From: Hofstenia miamia
Lineage: Eukaryota > Xenacoelomorpha > Acoela
DNA: 64,000 nucleotides
Assembly: GCA_004352715.1 (NCBI GenBank)
Contig: SCFE01000035.1
Coordinates: forward strand, 421,264-485,263
Reading direction: 5' to 3'
Both the position numbers and the translations under genes were made by a program. Of this stretch, positions 23,109 through 34,320 are shown piece after piece. The number at the start of each line of letters is the position of its first letter. Position 1 is the first letter of the stretch. The notes under the pieces were generated by a model. That model was not told where the DNA came from. It was given only the letters and a program-made list of their open reading frames with translations, and searched no databases.

Positions 23109-24376
23109 ATGTAAACAATACTCTACTGAGAAGTGAAAGTGTGTGATTTGAGCATGTCAAATGTACTGTATTGCGTATAATTGGTGCATGCAACATAGAG
23201 GTAATATTTAATATGATAATTTAGATGCATATACGTATTTAACAAACCAATAATACCAATAATAGTCAAATAGCAGCGACATTCTTGCCATGGAAATAAT
23301 AACATTTTACAATTTTGGTAAATAAAAATTCAAAAAATACACGTTTGCTGACACATTAATGATTTAATATTTATACTAATAACTGACTAATTAATTTAAT
23401 AAATAGAAAGTTATTTACAGCCCCATCTATTTATTAACCATAATTCAATAGTCTCCAGCACAAGATAAAACTGTTTACAATTTTGTATCATTGGATAATC
23501 AACTGCCTCATCCTTCTATCATTAAAATTCATGCTTATAATCATTTATTTTAAATGATTTAATATGTTCTTTAAGTTCTTTTCGCTAATTTTAAAAAATA
23601 ACAAATGTCCCACTGCGTGTTTTTAGATTAATAAATTTAGTAATGCAATAATTCTAAATGTAATTATGTTTTGATACATAAAAACTAAATTGTAATGAAT
23701 ATTGCTAAAAAATAAAAATAAAATATCGAATCTCCATGGAAACAAAATGTTTACATTTCCTTCAAATAAACATGAGCTACAAAAACTAATATGTCAATTG
23801 AACATGTGCGAAAAATTGATTGCAGACGTTTACTGATACTTACTACAAACAAATTTAATAATGGAAAAAATTATGCCAAATGTAAACAATTAAAATAATG
23901 ATAGAGGTGAAAACAATTGGATTTTTGTAAAAAATAAGTAACGCTGTTTTATATTAAAGTGACTTCCGAAATCAATTATACATTAGCTTCTGCATGCAAT
24001 TTTAATAGATTAACTATCCTTTGTAAAAATATCAAGTTAGTTGCAGAAATAATTACACAAGCGTAGTCAAGCTATTATTCCATTGTTTTTATAGCTAAGT
24101 TATCAATTCCGTCTCCAGTCAAAGTTGGCATTAGGCCATTAGCCTTAATATGCTAGAAAAACGCTAGTGTTAGTGAAGTGAGCACTTCATATATATTATA
24201 AAATATTCAATATTCTAGATTTAAAAAAATAATCTTATAGTGTATACATGTTGAATTTTCGAAATATGATGATGATTCCGATAAATTTTAAAAAAATTGT
24301 AACCTAGCTGTCCTTAGCATAATCTAGCTAGCGTTTTGCTATATAGCTAGCGCATTTTTCAGTAGGATTTGCCATG

Positions 24377-25149
24377 TACTGCTGTGACAAAGTCCCACGG
24401 GAAGAAATGAAGACAACTTCATATTGTCTACAATTTCACTAAGTTAATGTAATACATTAGTAAGATATTCAAATGATAAATTTTGATGTTTCGTTATCAC
24501 TAGAACACGAATAATATTTGGCAAAAACCTTCAAAATAGTCACTATATAATTTTATTTAATAACTAAATAAACATCCTGATAAATTATATTTACAACATC
24601 ATTAAGCAGTTGTATACAGTTTTTGCAAACTATGTTGCTACTATATAATATATTCTAGGAATTTTAACGATAGTTTTGTATACATGTGGCCAACTATTAA
24701 AGTTGCTGAAAAATGCCGAAACAATTAAAATAGTTAAAAATAGTTTTTACTAAAATGAATTGATTGACCCTAAAAACCAGTTATTCTGGCGTCTCAAGAC
24801 TTACTAGACATTTTTAGCCTTGGTCAAAAAGTCATTTTTCGGGTTCTAGTTATCACTAAGGCAACCAAAATGTAACAAATAAAATCTTTAAATGTAAACT
24901 AATTATTGCAAAAATTAATGTATGTACAAAATACGTAAGCTTTCTTATTCAAAAGTACAGTCCCGCTCATAAGCATTGCAACACTCATCTTCACAATTTA
25001 TTTCTGCAATAATTAACACAATATTTTTGGCACTAGGCTCAAGTGTTTCATTGCGAATTCAAAATTTCATGTAATCTTTTCATCAGAAATTGAATTTTCT
25101 TCCTATTCACCTGTGAAGGGACAGCATAAAAACTGTCTCCATAAATATA
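24377..25149. other. Intergenic, nothing recognised
   Basis: AT-rich spacer with no supported gene. Confidence 0.4.
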
Positions 25150-26260
25150 GATGCTATGTAAATTATTGCGTTATAATTTATACTTTTATATAGAAACATC
25201 TATTTATGGCCCCATCCTAAAATTAAATGTGCTAAAATTATGCATTGTTAACAAAACAGAATATTGAATAGAGATATTAGACACATATTTTAGTTTAGCA
25301 GGTAAATATAATCGGAAATATTAAATCAAATTGGTCTTAGTTTTAGTTGAAATTGAAAAGTTAGTCCCGGTTTCGTACCGATCCTATCTCATGCTTTTTT
25401 TTTACAGTACCACCACTTGTCTAATGGGTCAGGTATCAGGACCAGTAGTGCAACAATTTCTTCAAGACTCTATTGTGTTGTGAAATCTGGCGCGAGGAAA
25501 AACATTAATACATAGACTATTAACCCTCAGAATACCAAGGGTGATTATTTCATTCACCTCTGCAATAAAAATGTTCACAACTAATATTGTTCGACGATTT
25601 ACGCTGCCATATTGCATGACTTTTCTTGTTTGTCCATGGTCATCATCTTCCTGCATTAGACGTTTTCTGGCATTCCACATGAGTAAAAAAAATTAAAATT
25701 TATTAATCAGAAATTGAATAAGATGAAGTGAACTCCTTCAGGAACAAGGGTGATTACTTCAATCACCTCTACGAATTTAACTATCAAATCTAAGCTTCTC
25801 TTCTTCAATGAACGGAAATTCAATAAACGCTCATTTAGTTTTACCGTTTCTTCTTCATGATTGTGGGTGATTGAAAAAATCGCCATTGATCACCAACTTT
25901 ACTCAAAAGTAATGTATAGCTAATATATTATCTAAAAATCATTATCTTAGTTAAAGGAAGTATAAAACTAGTTACAAATATAATGTATATAGACGTTCTT
26001 AATTACTGTGAGGTTCGTGTTTCGATCAAATTGGGTGATTGAAATAATCACCCTTGGTTTTCAACGTATGTGCAATACCTTGGTCTTCTGAGGGTAAATT
26101 GTACTAAATTACATTTAATTTGCATTGGCAGTTGGTCAATCTTTAGAATTAATTTTTTTCTGTAACATTTAGAAAATAAAATTTGAAATTATTCGTGAAT
26201 AGAAAAAGAGGTGTAGAAATTGGGGTGTCTTATCAATAACTTTTAAACTTGTAATTTTTA
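25150..26260 (-). mobile_element. hAT-like element, copy C, inverted and truncated, with nested insert
   Basis: Reverse complement of the right half of copy A: ATTATGCATTGTTAACAAAA at about 25240, CACTTGTCTAATGGGTCAGG and the GAGGTGTAGAAATTG block near 26210 all have counterparts at 12600-13640. It carries the same TTAA-type insertion at the same position as copy A. Confidence 0.75.
25524..26094 (-). mobile_element. TTAA-type DNA element nested in copy C (571 bp)
   Basis: Begins CCCTCAGAATACCAAGG after a perfect TTAA (25520-25523) and ends CCAAGGTCTTCTGAGGG before TAAA. Same family as 12762-13309, in the opposite orientation. It repeats the near-palindromes GGGTGATTACTTCAATCACC and GGGTGATTGAAATAATCACC. 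The minus-strand frame at 25462-25680 includes QEDDDHGQTRKVMQ, the same peptide scrap as in the other copy. Confidence 0.75.
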
Positions 26261-26550
26261 GTGCAAGTACTTTAACAATCATTAATTTGTAGAATGCCTT
26301 AATATTTATATTTATGGGGGATATTAAATAAAAACACCTAAAAACAACACCATTCATTCTTTAAAGGAATTATAATCTGAATTTACAATAAAGAATAATC
26401 GTATTTATGTGTATGTATGTTTTTCTTTCTCGTTCTTGAAACTTTATACTAATGCCGTCATGAAATTTTCATTTTGTTCAATGCCTATGATGAAGAGATA
26501 TCATAATTTTAACACAATATTCAGTTTTTACAATGATTTGATTAATTCAG

Positions 26551-26768
26551 TCTACAAATGAGCAAGAAAAGTGGCAAACCATAAAAAATGGAAAAAATGT
26601 ATAAAGTGGAAAAGCTATGGAAATGTCTACAAATGTGCAAAAAAGATGCAAACCATAAAAATAGAAAAAAATGTATAAAATGTAAAAGCCATGGAAAAGT
26701 CTACAAATGTGCAAAAAAGTGACAAACCATATAGAGTGAAAAAATGTATTAAGTCGGCAGTAATGCAA
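26551..26768. repeat. Tandem repeat, about 75-bp unit, three copies
   Basis: Units begin TCTACAAATGxGCAAxAAA at 26551, 26626 and 26700. Each includes CAAACCATA and AAAAAATGTATxAAGT. The third copy degenerates at its end. Confidence 0.85.
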
Positions 26769-27743
26769 AAGAGGACCAGCATGTAAAGCATGGATGATTA
26801 TTACACAATATTTGATTTAAAAAATTGTCGAATTTTTACAACTGTAGGACATATTTATGCAGTGTTTTCATACCTCCAACTTTAGTTAGCATTGAGGGAC
26901 TTTTCCACCTGTTAGATGAGGCCTCAAACATTTGCAAGAAATATAAAATATTAAATAAGCAATCTTTGATACAATATGAAAAGAAAATTAAACTTTCTGT
27001 GAACTTCAATAAGAATTTTTCTATTTATTTACGCAAGCTTATCAAATATTTTTCAAAGTTCTTCTAGCCCTGTACAAAGTTTTCGAATGCAAATGTACAC
27101 GTCATTTTTCTATAGTGCTGTGTTAATGTAATGTTACTTTTGTGTATTCTAAAACTTTGGAATCACTAAATTATTTTTATTGATGTATACAAATGCATAA
27201 ATATATTATACAAAACCAGTTTTTTAAAGGATCTGGATATGTTAAGTCTTTGTGTGGAATCATAGTTATTGATGTCACGTAATTCATGCTACTAATTGCA
27301 ATGGAGTGGTTAATGACGAAATCATCTGTGCACGCATTATTTTCTCAAATGAAAAACATTTAAATTCATGGATTTCTGCATTCACATATATACTTCTAAA
27401 ATGACTATTAATTTTCCATTAATAGCCCAAAACTAATGTTTCATCTTCGCTATTTCCATTAATGCATTTTAAGATTATTTTCCATTAAATAAAAAAGAAT
27501 TTTTGAGAAGCCCTGGCTTTAAGTGGTGTGAACTGAATGAATTGCATTTCTATTATACTTCAAAAATTTCTTACTTATATTAAGAATAATTTCAATGAGA
27601 AGAGTGCTATCACTGTATGTATGCGTATTTTTCTTTTTGATGTAAGTGCGCCATGATATGTACACAGAAATTTATTTTTAGAGTAAGTGTGCATTCCCAG
27701 AGTCTAAGGGCCAGGAGTGGCTGGGAGGGCTAGAGTCCCCCCC
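26769..27743. other. Intergenic, nothing recognised
   Basis: An 80-codon open frame at 26825-27067 shows no family signature. The rest is AT-rich. Confidence 0.35.
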
Positions 27744-28156
27744 TGGTGTTCTGTGGCCAAGGCAATTTTCGTGGCCTTAGCCGACTGTGCAGAATAAATG
27801 TTGACCTTAGCCGGCCGTTTGCCGTAAGTCTCTGGTCGTAATGCTTTAGCCGTAGCAGGCGGTTAGATGTGATTTTTTTCCGCCGCTTTTTCTTCTACTA
27901 AGTGAAATACTATAATTTTCAATGGAACGATTAAGACATGCTCATACTTCGAAAAATTAAAAAAAATGCTTAAAGCAACAAAATTTTAAAACAAAAATAA
28001 AAATAAAAATAATGGAAATAAAATGGTCAATATAATGTTCAGAAGTGAATATTTGCGCGATTTTGGCCATAAAATAAAATATTTGTCCGCAGCCGGCCGT
28101 TGGCGTTGAATGCGGCTATGGCTAACTAAAATTAGGACGTGGCCGCGGAACACTAG
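27744..28156. mobile_element. GC-rich-ended non-autonomous element (about 413 bp)
   Basis: The inverted ends TGGTGTTCTGTGGCCA (27744) and TGGCCGCGGAACACTA (28140) match at most positions. Both subterminal zones contain GCCGGCCGTT words (27820 and 28090), striking in an AT-rich setting. C-runs flank both sides (CCCCCC), as if it had inserted in a C-tract. No coding capacity. Confidence 0.6.
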
Positions 28157-28852
28157 CCCCCCTCTCCAATAATATCCCAGGTGGCACTTATTTTTTCTTC
28201 AAATACTTTTAAAATTAAGATATTCAAGCTTTGTATAGGAAGGATCTCATTTCTGCCCCTCCAATAATAATATTGTTCTTTATCTTCTATGCGTGCCTTT
28301 GCTATATTTTAAATCTAACTTAGTGGCATTTGTATCAAATCAAAAATTATATTTGTATGTGACTGCTACATATCATAAAACAAAACGAAACCAAGAATCA
28401 TAGTGTAATTTAAGCAATGCGCAATGGTTCGGGAACTATATTAAAAAATTGAGTGCACTTATAGCAATTATTTCCAAATTTAAACAAAAAATAATAATGC
28501 GCCTAATTTTTAACAACCCCGAAGTTGTTAGTCGTAGAGACCCGAGTAGTCCCATGCACATTACCCAAAATTAGTAAAATATTTTTTATTGGGCCTAATA
28601 ACGTTCTGAAATCTGTGGCTTCTTTGCTTCAATTATGATTTCAGACCATTGTCATTCAGTGACCAACTGAAATATGTTGTTCATAAAGAGCATGTAGAAT
28701 ATTTCTATTTAACATAAAATATGATGACTCAATACACATTGATTGCAATGATGTTATTATTTACAAGTTTTACCGGTAGTACTTGCATTTATTGTCAACT
28801 TTAATTATATAAATTTGCTTAACAATATTTAGTTATCGAAGTTCATTTCCTC
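28157..28852. other. Upstream region of the dipeptidase gene
   Basis: No gene. An acceptor-like TTAACAATATTTAG ends at 28832, about 20 bases before the ATG, so a 5' non-coding exon further upstream is possible. Confidence 0.35.
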
Positions 28853-30271
28853 ATGGCGGTTGATCAGGTCGTAGCTTACTTAGATCAGCATCAAGCTGAG
28901 CATGTCGAAGAATTGGAAAAGTGGGTTGCCATTAAAAGTGTGTCTGCTTGGCCTGATAGCCGTGATTCTGTTGTAAATATGGTGAAACTCGCTGCAAATA
29001 TTCTTCATGATATTGGGTTTAGTCATGAATTACATGATCTTGGTACGCAAATGCTATCCGATGGAACAGAAATATCACTTCCTCCTGTATGCTTAGCGTC
29101 TTATGGTAACGACCCTTCTAAGAAGACTGTATTAATCTATGGGCATCTTGATGTGCAACCTGCTTTATTGTCTGATGGCTGGAACACAGAGCCATTTGAA
29201 TTGACTGTTTTAGATGATAAAATGTATGGAAGAGGTTCCACTGATGATAAAGGCCCTGTTCTTGGGTGGATTAATGTGATCAAAGCCTACAAAGCCCTTA
29301 ATATTGAGCTTCCTGTTAATATTAAGTTCTGTTTGGAAGGCATGGAGGAGAGTGGCTCCGTTGGATTGGATAAACTACTTTACGAACAAAAGGATGCGTT
29401 TTTGAAAGGGGTTAACTATGTAGTCATTTCTGATAACTACTGGGTGGGCACTCAAAAGCCGTGTATTACATATGGTCTTAGAGGGTTAGTGTACTTCGAA
29501 GCTGCTGTAACATGTGCCCAAAAAGATCTTCATTCTGGAGTCTACGCAGGGGCGGTGCATGAGGCTATGACGGACTTGTGCTATTTGCTGTCATCTCTTG
29601 TGGATGTGAACGGTAACATAAAGGTGCCTCATATTAATGACACTGTGGCTGAGTTAACTGAGGCTGAGAGAGATACGTACACGGAAATAAATTTTTCCAC
29701 TGAGGAATTCCGTGAAGAAGTTGGGACTTCAAAGTTGATGCATTCTACGAAAGAAGACGTTCTCATGCATCGCTGGAGGTATCCTTCCTGTTCAATTCAT
29801 GGAATTGAAGGGGCTTTCTATGAACCTGGTCAAAAAACTGTTATCCCTAAGAAAGTTATTGGGAAATTTTCCATTAGAATTGTACCCAACATGAACCCTA
29901 AAGAAGTTGGCGAACTCGTAATAAAATATTTGAATGAATTACATGCTGCGACTGGCAGCCCAAACATTCTGAAGGTTGAAAATGTACATGATGGCGAAAG
30001 TTGGGTGTCCGATTTCACACATGCTCAATTCCAAGCAGGTATTAAAGCAACTAAGAATGTATATGGTGTGGAACCTGATCTGACACGTGAAGGTGGCTCA
30101 ATTCCTGTAACTTTAACTTTGCAAAATGTTACAGGGCAGAATGTTATGCTTTTGCCGATGGGTGCTTCAGACGATGGCGCTCATTCGCAAAACGAAAAGT
30201 TAAATAAAACAAATTATTTCAACGGAATGAAGTTAATGGCGCACTATTTCAATGAAATTGCTGCTGCATAA
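28853..30271 (+). CDS. CNDP2: Cytosolic non-specific dipeptidase (M20 family)
   Basis: Zinc/manganese dipeptidase of the M20 (carnosinase) family that cleaves a broad range of dipeptides in the cytosol. It has 472 residues, against 475 for the human enzyme, with matching ends. Metal and catalytic residues are all present: H98 and D100 (YGHLDVQP), D131 (STDDKGP), E165/E166 (EGMEESGS), D194 (ISDNYWVG), H227 in the dimer-contact loop (KDLHSGVYAG) and H444 (ASDDGAHSQNEK). Each lies exactly one residue before its human counterpart. There is no signal peptide, unlike the secreted CNDP1. The whole protein is one uninterrupted frame from ATG 28853 to TAA 30271, while vertebrate CNDP2 genes have many introns, so it may be an expressed retrocopy or a gene that lost its introns. 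A polyadenylation signal follows within 25 bases. Confidence 0.96.
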   Translation: MAVDQVVAYLDQHQAEHVEELEKWVAIKSVSAWPDSRDSVVNMVKLAANILHDIGFSHELHDLGTQMLSDGTEISLPPVCLASYGNDPSKKTVLIYGHLDVQPALLSDGWNTEPFELTVLDDKMYGRGSTDDKGPVLGWINVIKAYKALNIELPVNIKFCLEGMEESGSVGLDKLLYEQKDAFLKGVNYVVISDNYWVGTQKPCITYGLRGLVYFEAAVTCAQKDLHSGVYAGAVHEAMTDLCYLLSSLVDVNGNIKVPHINDTVAELTEAERDTYTEINFSTEEFREEVGTSKLMHSTKEDVLMHRWRYPSCSIHGIEGAFYEPGQKTVIPKKVIGKFSIRIVPNMNPKEVGELVIKYLNELHAATGSPNILKVENVHDGESWVSDFTHAQFQAGIKATKNVYGVEPDLTREGGSIPVTLTLQNVTGQNVMLLPMGASDDGAHSQNEKLNKTNYFNGMKLMAHYFNEIAAA

Positions 30272-30293
30272 AAATGTGTGAATGCTTATTCTA

Positions 30294-30299
30294 AATAAA
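30294..30299 (+). terminator. Polyadenylation signal of the dipeptidase gene
   Basis: AATAAA, 22 bases after the stop codon. It implies a very short 3' UTR. No genomic poly(A) tract follows. Confidence 0.65.
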
Positions 30300-30345
30300 T
30301 TAAATTTTTGAGTGTTTTCTTAAATCACTATGTTGGGATTTTACC

Positions 30346-30370
30346 AAATGGCTTAGATATCAAGCCATTT
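30346..30370. repeat. Short perfect palindrome after the dipeptidase gene
   Basis: AAATGGCTT and AAGCCATTT, nine-base arms with a seven-base loop. Function unknown. Confidence 0.5.
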
Positions 30371-30399
30371 AATACCCAATGCATCTTGAAATTTTATGA

Positions 30400-31751
30400 A
30401 AATATTAAAATTTATTTTATTCATAAATTTTTTTTCAAGAGGATCTCATTTTAAAATACTATTAAATAATCTGTTGAAATGTACACTAGATTACCATCTT
30501 AATCAAAGCAATAATTTCTAGTTTAAAATAAAAATCCCTTCAAAATATTGCTTAACAATGCAAATAGAGCAAAAGTCGTCTTTTCGGTTGTTTTGCTATA
30601 CCAATTTTTTCTTTATTTTCAAAAGGCTATGGTTCTCAGCTTCAAAGAATGTACATAATTCCATTTACTTAAACCATTGAAATGAAGCCATGTTCCTCTA
30701 TTTAGATGTACAAATCGTTGTTTGAAATGAATATAAATCTTTACTTATACTAAACTAATATTACTAGAACTATTTGCGTTTCAGTCTTGCAATTTAGCAT
30801 TAATTATTCTTGTGAGTCATTGAAAGTTAACATCCGAAATTTAAAAATTCAAATTTTCCTTAAATAAGACATTAAAGTTCTTAGTACAAAAAGGAATTTT
30901 TTACCCAGGAAAGGCTTTCAAATTTCAGAATTTCAATCGATTACCGTTCAATTTTCATTGATTGAATAAAAAAAGTAAATCTTAATATACGAGTCCCTTT
31001 TGGTTATCTAAGTGAAGTATTGCTGACATCCTGCACAATGCACCCAATGTGGTTACAATTCAGTTTTAAACAAAAATGTGATATCAGTAAACTACATTGA
31101 AATCTTAGTGCGTAGAATTTTTTTATACAACTACTATTTAAAATTGAAAAGTAGACCTTTGTAGCAGATCTTGTGGTTGAAAGTATATTTACTGCATTTT
31201 AAAAAATTATTCCATTTCTGCAATACTGCGTTGTCCGAGACGTTCATTTTTTGTTTAAAAATTATAATCCTCACTATGTTCTCTCCCATGCATTATAAAG
31301 TTAAACCAGGCTCATAAAGTCTTATCATTTACATGTCCTGGTACAATCAATATCAATGATTTTATACAATATATATTTCAATGAATTTTCTTTCAATAAG
31401 CGAAAATATGATTGACTATGAAGGGTGCAAAATATTATTGAAAAATAATTGGCAATAAATATTGAAATAATATATTTCTAAATTTCAAAAATGTCCATAA
31501 TTTGATTATTTACAGTTATTGGTCAAAGGAAATTTCAGCTGGATTTTGCCTATATCAAGCATGTCTGAGCGATAATTCAGCAAGTGACTAACTCAAAAAA
31601 AGTCACTTGTAAATCTTGAATCTCAATTGCTTTGTGTGCTAATAAAGGTTTTTGGGATACTAATCTTTTGGATAAATTGCTAATTGATTTTATCAAGTAA
31701 ATTGTTTATCCTAAGAATTATTGTTTTCGTGTGCACATTAATTGTAATAGC
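30400..31751. other. Intergenic, nothing recognised
   Basis: AT-rich. A possible acceptor at about 31515 (TTTACAG) precedes a short open stretch with no family signature. Confidence 0.35.
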
Positions 31752-31936
31752 TTACTTTCAGGGTTGGTACTTTTTTTCATTCTTGTAAATTTTAAATTTT
31801 CCAAATTTATCTCAAATCCTTCCAATATTATTTAATGGACACATTTCCCTTAGAAAAAATATTGCAAGTGTCCATTTTGAGAGAAATTTGGAATATGTGA
31901 TTTTATAGAATGAAAAAAAGTGACAATCTTACTTTC
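31752..31936. mobile_element. Small inverted-repeat element (MITE, 169 bp)
   Basis: The 8-bp duplication TTACTTTC at 31752-31759 and 31929-31936 encloses a segment (31760-31928) whose ends are inverted copies: GGTTGGTACTTTTTTTCATT on the left and the complement of ATTGTCACTTTTTTTCATTC on the right. The arms continue through CCAAATTT-TCTCAAA and a central AATGGACAC/GTGTCCATT pair, so it could fold almost end to end. Confidence 0.75.
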
Positions 31937-33283
31937 AGTTTAGTAAATATTGAATAATTTATTTTGTAGAAAAAATTTTTCAATAACATATTGAGCACCC
32001 TTGTTGTCTAGGCCTACTGCATTTGCAAAGATATACTTATTGACACATAAGTTTAAGCAAATACAAAAAATGCTAGGAAATTCTTATTCAATGGTGAATA
32101 CGTACTGAAAATGAAGCCCTACTGGAAAAATACGTTTTTAAAATGTGTCATTTTAAAGAAAGTTCATAAAAACAGTGGTAAATAAATTTCAGTGGTTATA
32201 TACAGGAAGGTATAAGAGTTAAGCTGGATATCTAATATATGCAAACTTATTAGTGATGCCTATGCCAAGATCCACTAAAAGTTTAGTAGACTTTGCTAAA
32301 CCCAATAATGTTATAAAATAATTTTTCTCATTCAAAGCCTATATTTTGCCTGAAAATTAGCAATCTCCAGAAATTTAATAAGGTTATTAATCAATTTAAG
32401 TTGTTTTCCTTATTTCTGTGTCGATATTACTCAATCTTTTGCAAATGTCATGCATTTATTTATTAAAATCTCCCTTTCTTTTTGTATTTCGACATTAATC
32501 GTTATTTTATTATCTTTTGTGACGTCTTTATCAAAATTCTTGGTAAGAACTTCAATGTACACATTCAGTTCAAAATTTTTTTAAAGAAAAATTTAAACTT
32601 AACTCATGTATTTATGTTTTTTATTTGCATCTGCACAAGCATTGTAAATTGAATTTGATAACTCAATTTTTTAAGAACATCCAAACTATGGCAGGAAATA
32701 CCTCAATATTTTTTCTTAGCACGGTGGAATTTCATAATCCGAATTTCTAAGCTCAGTTTTGCAAATATAGCAGGCCTGTATTGCGAGCACTGCTGCCATT
32801 TGAGAAAATGATACAAAAAATAACTTTCCAAAACATTACAAGAAATTTAAACAGTGCCATGTGACGTCAGCAAATAACTAGTGAAAGTGCGGCGTAGATT
32901 ATGCACTATGCTTAACTGTAAGTGAAAGAGGTTTTTTACAAATTTATATATCTTAAAATTAATAGATTATCTAGCTCATCATCAATTGTTTAAACGCTAT
33001 TGGTTTACTATGCAATGCAAAAAAAAATTTGTTTGTAGCCATAGTTGTTCACGCGTCAAAATTTTGCAAAAAATTTTATCCCATATGTCAATTTATAATG
33101 GGAAAAATGAAGTAGATGCAATTGAATATAATTTCATGAAAATGTCAACACGCAAATGTTCAAATACATCATCAATTCTAATTGGTTAATGCTAATACTA
33201 TAAAATAATGCAAAGATCATATCTATATCATTTGAATTTCTCACGTCAATTTTGCATTTAATGAATTTAAGAGGTAAGTTAAG
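31937..33283. other. Spacer before the spliced gene
   Basis: No clear coding exon found. The 67-codon frame at 32986-33189 has no signature. A consensus donor, AGAG|GTAAGT, sits at 33273/33274. With an acceptor at TTGAAG|AG (33326) it would make a 53-bp intron keeping frame with the next exon, so the upstream exon may end here. Confidence 0.3.
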
Positions 33284-33399
33284 TCGGGCGAACAAGGGAA
33301 ATACCTTAAATTATATAATATTGAAGAGGATCAAGACAAACTTTTTCTGGCAATGTGTGTAATAGACGCATTTAAGAAAGAAAACAATATTCATTTCAA
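33284..33399 (+). CDS. Unknown spliced gene, antepenultimate exon
   Basis: Open frame reading SGEQGKYLKLYNIEEDQDK, then LFLAMCVIDAFKKENNIHF, ending at a consensus donor AA|GTATGT (33400). Two starts are possible: an acceptor TTAAG at 33283, or, if 33274-33326 is a short intron, the exon begins at 33327 with AGGATCAAG. Both keep the same downstream frame. The family is not recognised. The composition is that of a soluble, charged protein. Confidence 0.55.
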
Positions 33400-33836
33400 G
33401 TATGTTTTATTATCATGTTAGAGGGCTACAACAATTTGTGCTAGAATTTCTTGTAATGATATTTAACCCAAGGAACATACGATCAAATGGGGTTTATCTT
33501 CAATAAATAAATTGCTTCACTTTGTTGAAATGCCTAAATTTTGAATTATTCTCTGAAAACTATCCGATCTTGAAAAATTTAATATATTAAGAAATCAATG
33601 TTTATTCTTTAAATATCTAGCAATATCTTACATTTATCTTTGACAGTGAATGTTGGATTGGTTTCATGTTGCAAGCCTCATTACTACGAAAGCTAAAATT
33701 ACTGACTCATTGGAAATATCTTTCTTTTCTAAAGCATGTATTCACCATAGACCGTTTTGTATTTATAGCAACAAATATGCTAGATTTTGTTAATTATACA
33801 TTATGATTGCTTATTAGCTTATGTTTTGATATGCAG

Positions 33837-33906
33837 TGACCATTTCGAAACAACAAATGCGATATTTTGTAAAGAGTGTCCGGAGAACAAGAAAATTCGA
33901 AATATA
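33837..33906 (+). CDS. Unknown spliced gene, penultimate exon
   Basis: Acceptor TTTTGATATGCAG and consensus donor ATA|GTGAGT. The first base completes the codon split by the previous exon (AA|T gives Asn), and the exon then reads DHFETTNAIFCKECPENKK followed by IRNI. The CKEC pair could be half of a zinc ribbon. The intron before it is 437 bp. Confidence 0.65.
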
Positions 33907-33997
33907 GTGAGTACAATTTTTAAAAGTATGATTTATATTTAAAGTTCATTAATTTTTAAAAGATTGAACAAAATACATATAGTATTTTTATTATTAG

Positions 33998-34072
33998 GGT
34001 AATTTAAAATTTAAGGGAAAAGACTACAGAAAATTTGAGATACAGGCACATAAGTATTTGAGAAATTGCTAA
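33998..34072 (+). CDS. Unknown spliced gene, last exon
   Basis: After a 91-bp intron with acceptor TTTTTATTATTAG, the frame continues in phase 0 with GNLKFKGKDYRKFEIQAHKY, then LRNC and TAA at 34070-34072. Three exons that join in frame across two good introns are unlikely by chance. An AATAAA lies at 34315-34320. The protein is not recognised. Confidence 0.65.
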   Translation, partial: GNLKFKGKDYRKFEIQAHKYLRNC

Positions 34073-34314
34073 ACTTTAAAAACTCTACTTTAGTTCTTTT
34101 AGTGCTTAATTATGCTTATCTATTTGCCAAGTGTTTTAGGCATTAAATCATCCTATTACTGCGCTACTATAAAAATAGTTTGGTGTTATCATGTGACTAA
34201 TTTTTAACTCGTTCTACCATTTGTAAATTCAAATAACACGAAATTGATTTAAGACTTAAGCGACAGGTATTTGTTAATTGTGTATAACCGATAATGAAAT
34301 TATAACAATATTGT

Positions 34315-34320
34315 AATAAA
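34315..34320 (+). terminator. Polyadenylation signal candidate of the spliced gene
   Basis: AATAAA about 240 bases after the stop. By position only. Confidence 0.35.

Larger units (their letters stand above)
19905..24376. mobile_element. 4.46-kb DNA transposon with GCTAGC-rich ends
   Basis: Inverted 15-bp ends, ATCCCACTGGAAAAT (19913-19927) and ATTTTTCAGTAGGAT (24354-24368), differ at two positions. Directly outside are TTGCGATG (19905-19912) and TTGCCATG (24369-24376), an 8-bp target duplication with one change. Both subterminal zones are packed with GCTAGC and TTAGCG words (19930-20040 and 24150-24352). An 8-bp duplication fits the hAT or P superfamilies. The interior holds a hAT-type transposase remnant at about 22015-22341, so hAT is the simpler reading, though the ends lack the usual CAG start. 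Confidence 0.75.

Noticed and set aside
29830-30018. Antisense frame inside the dipeptidase gene
   Set aside because: Shadow of the conserved CNDP2 coding sequence.
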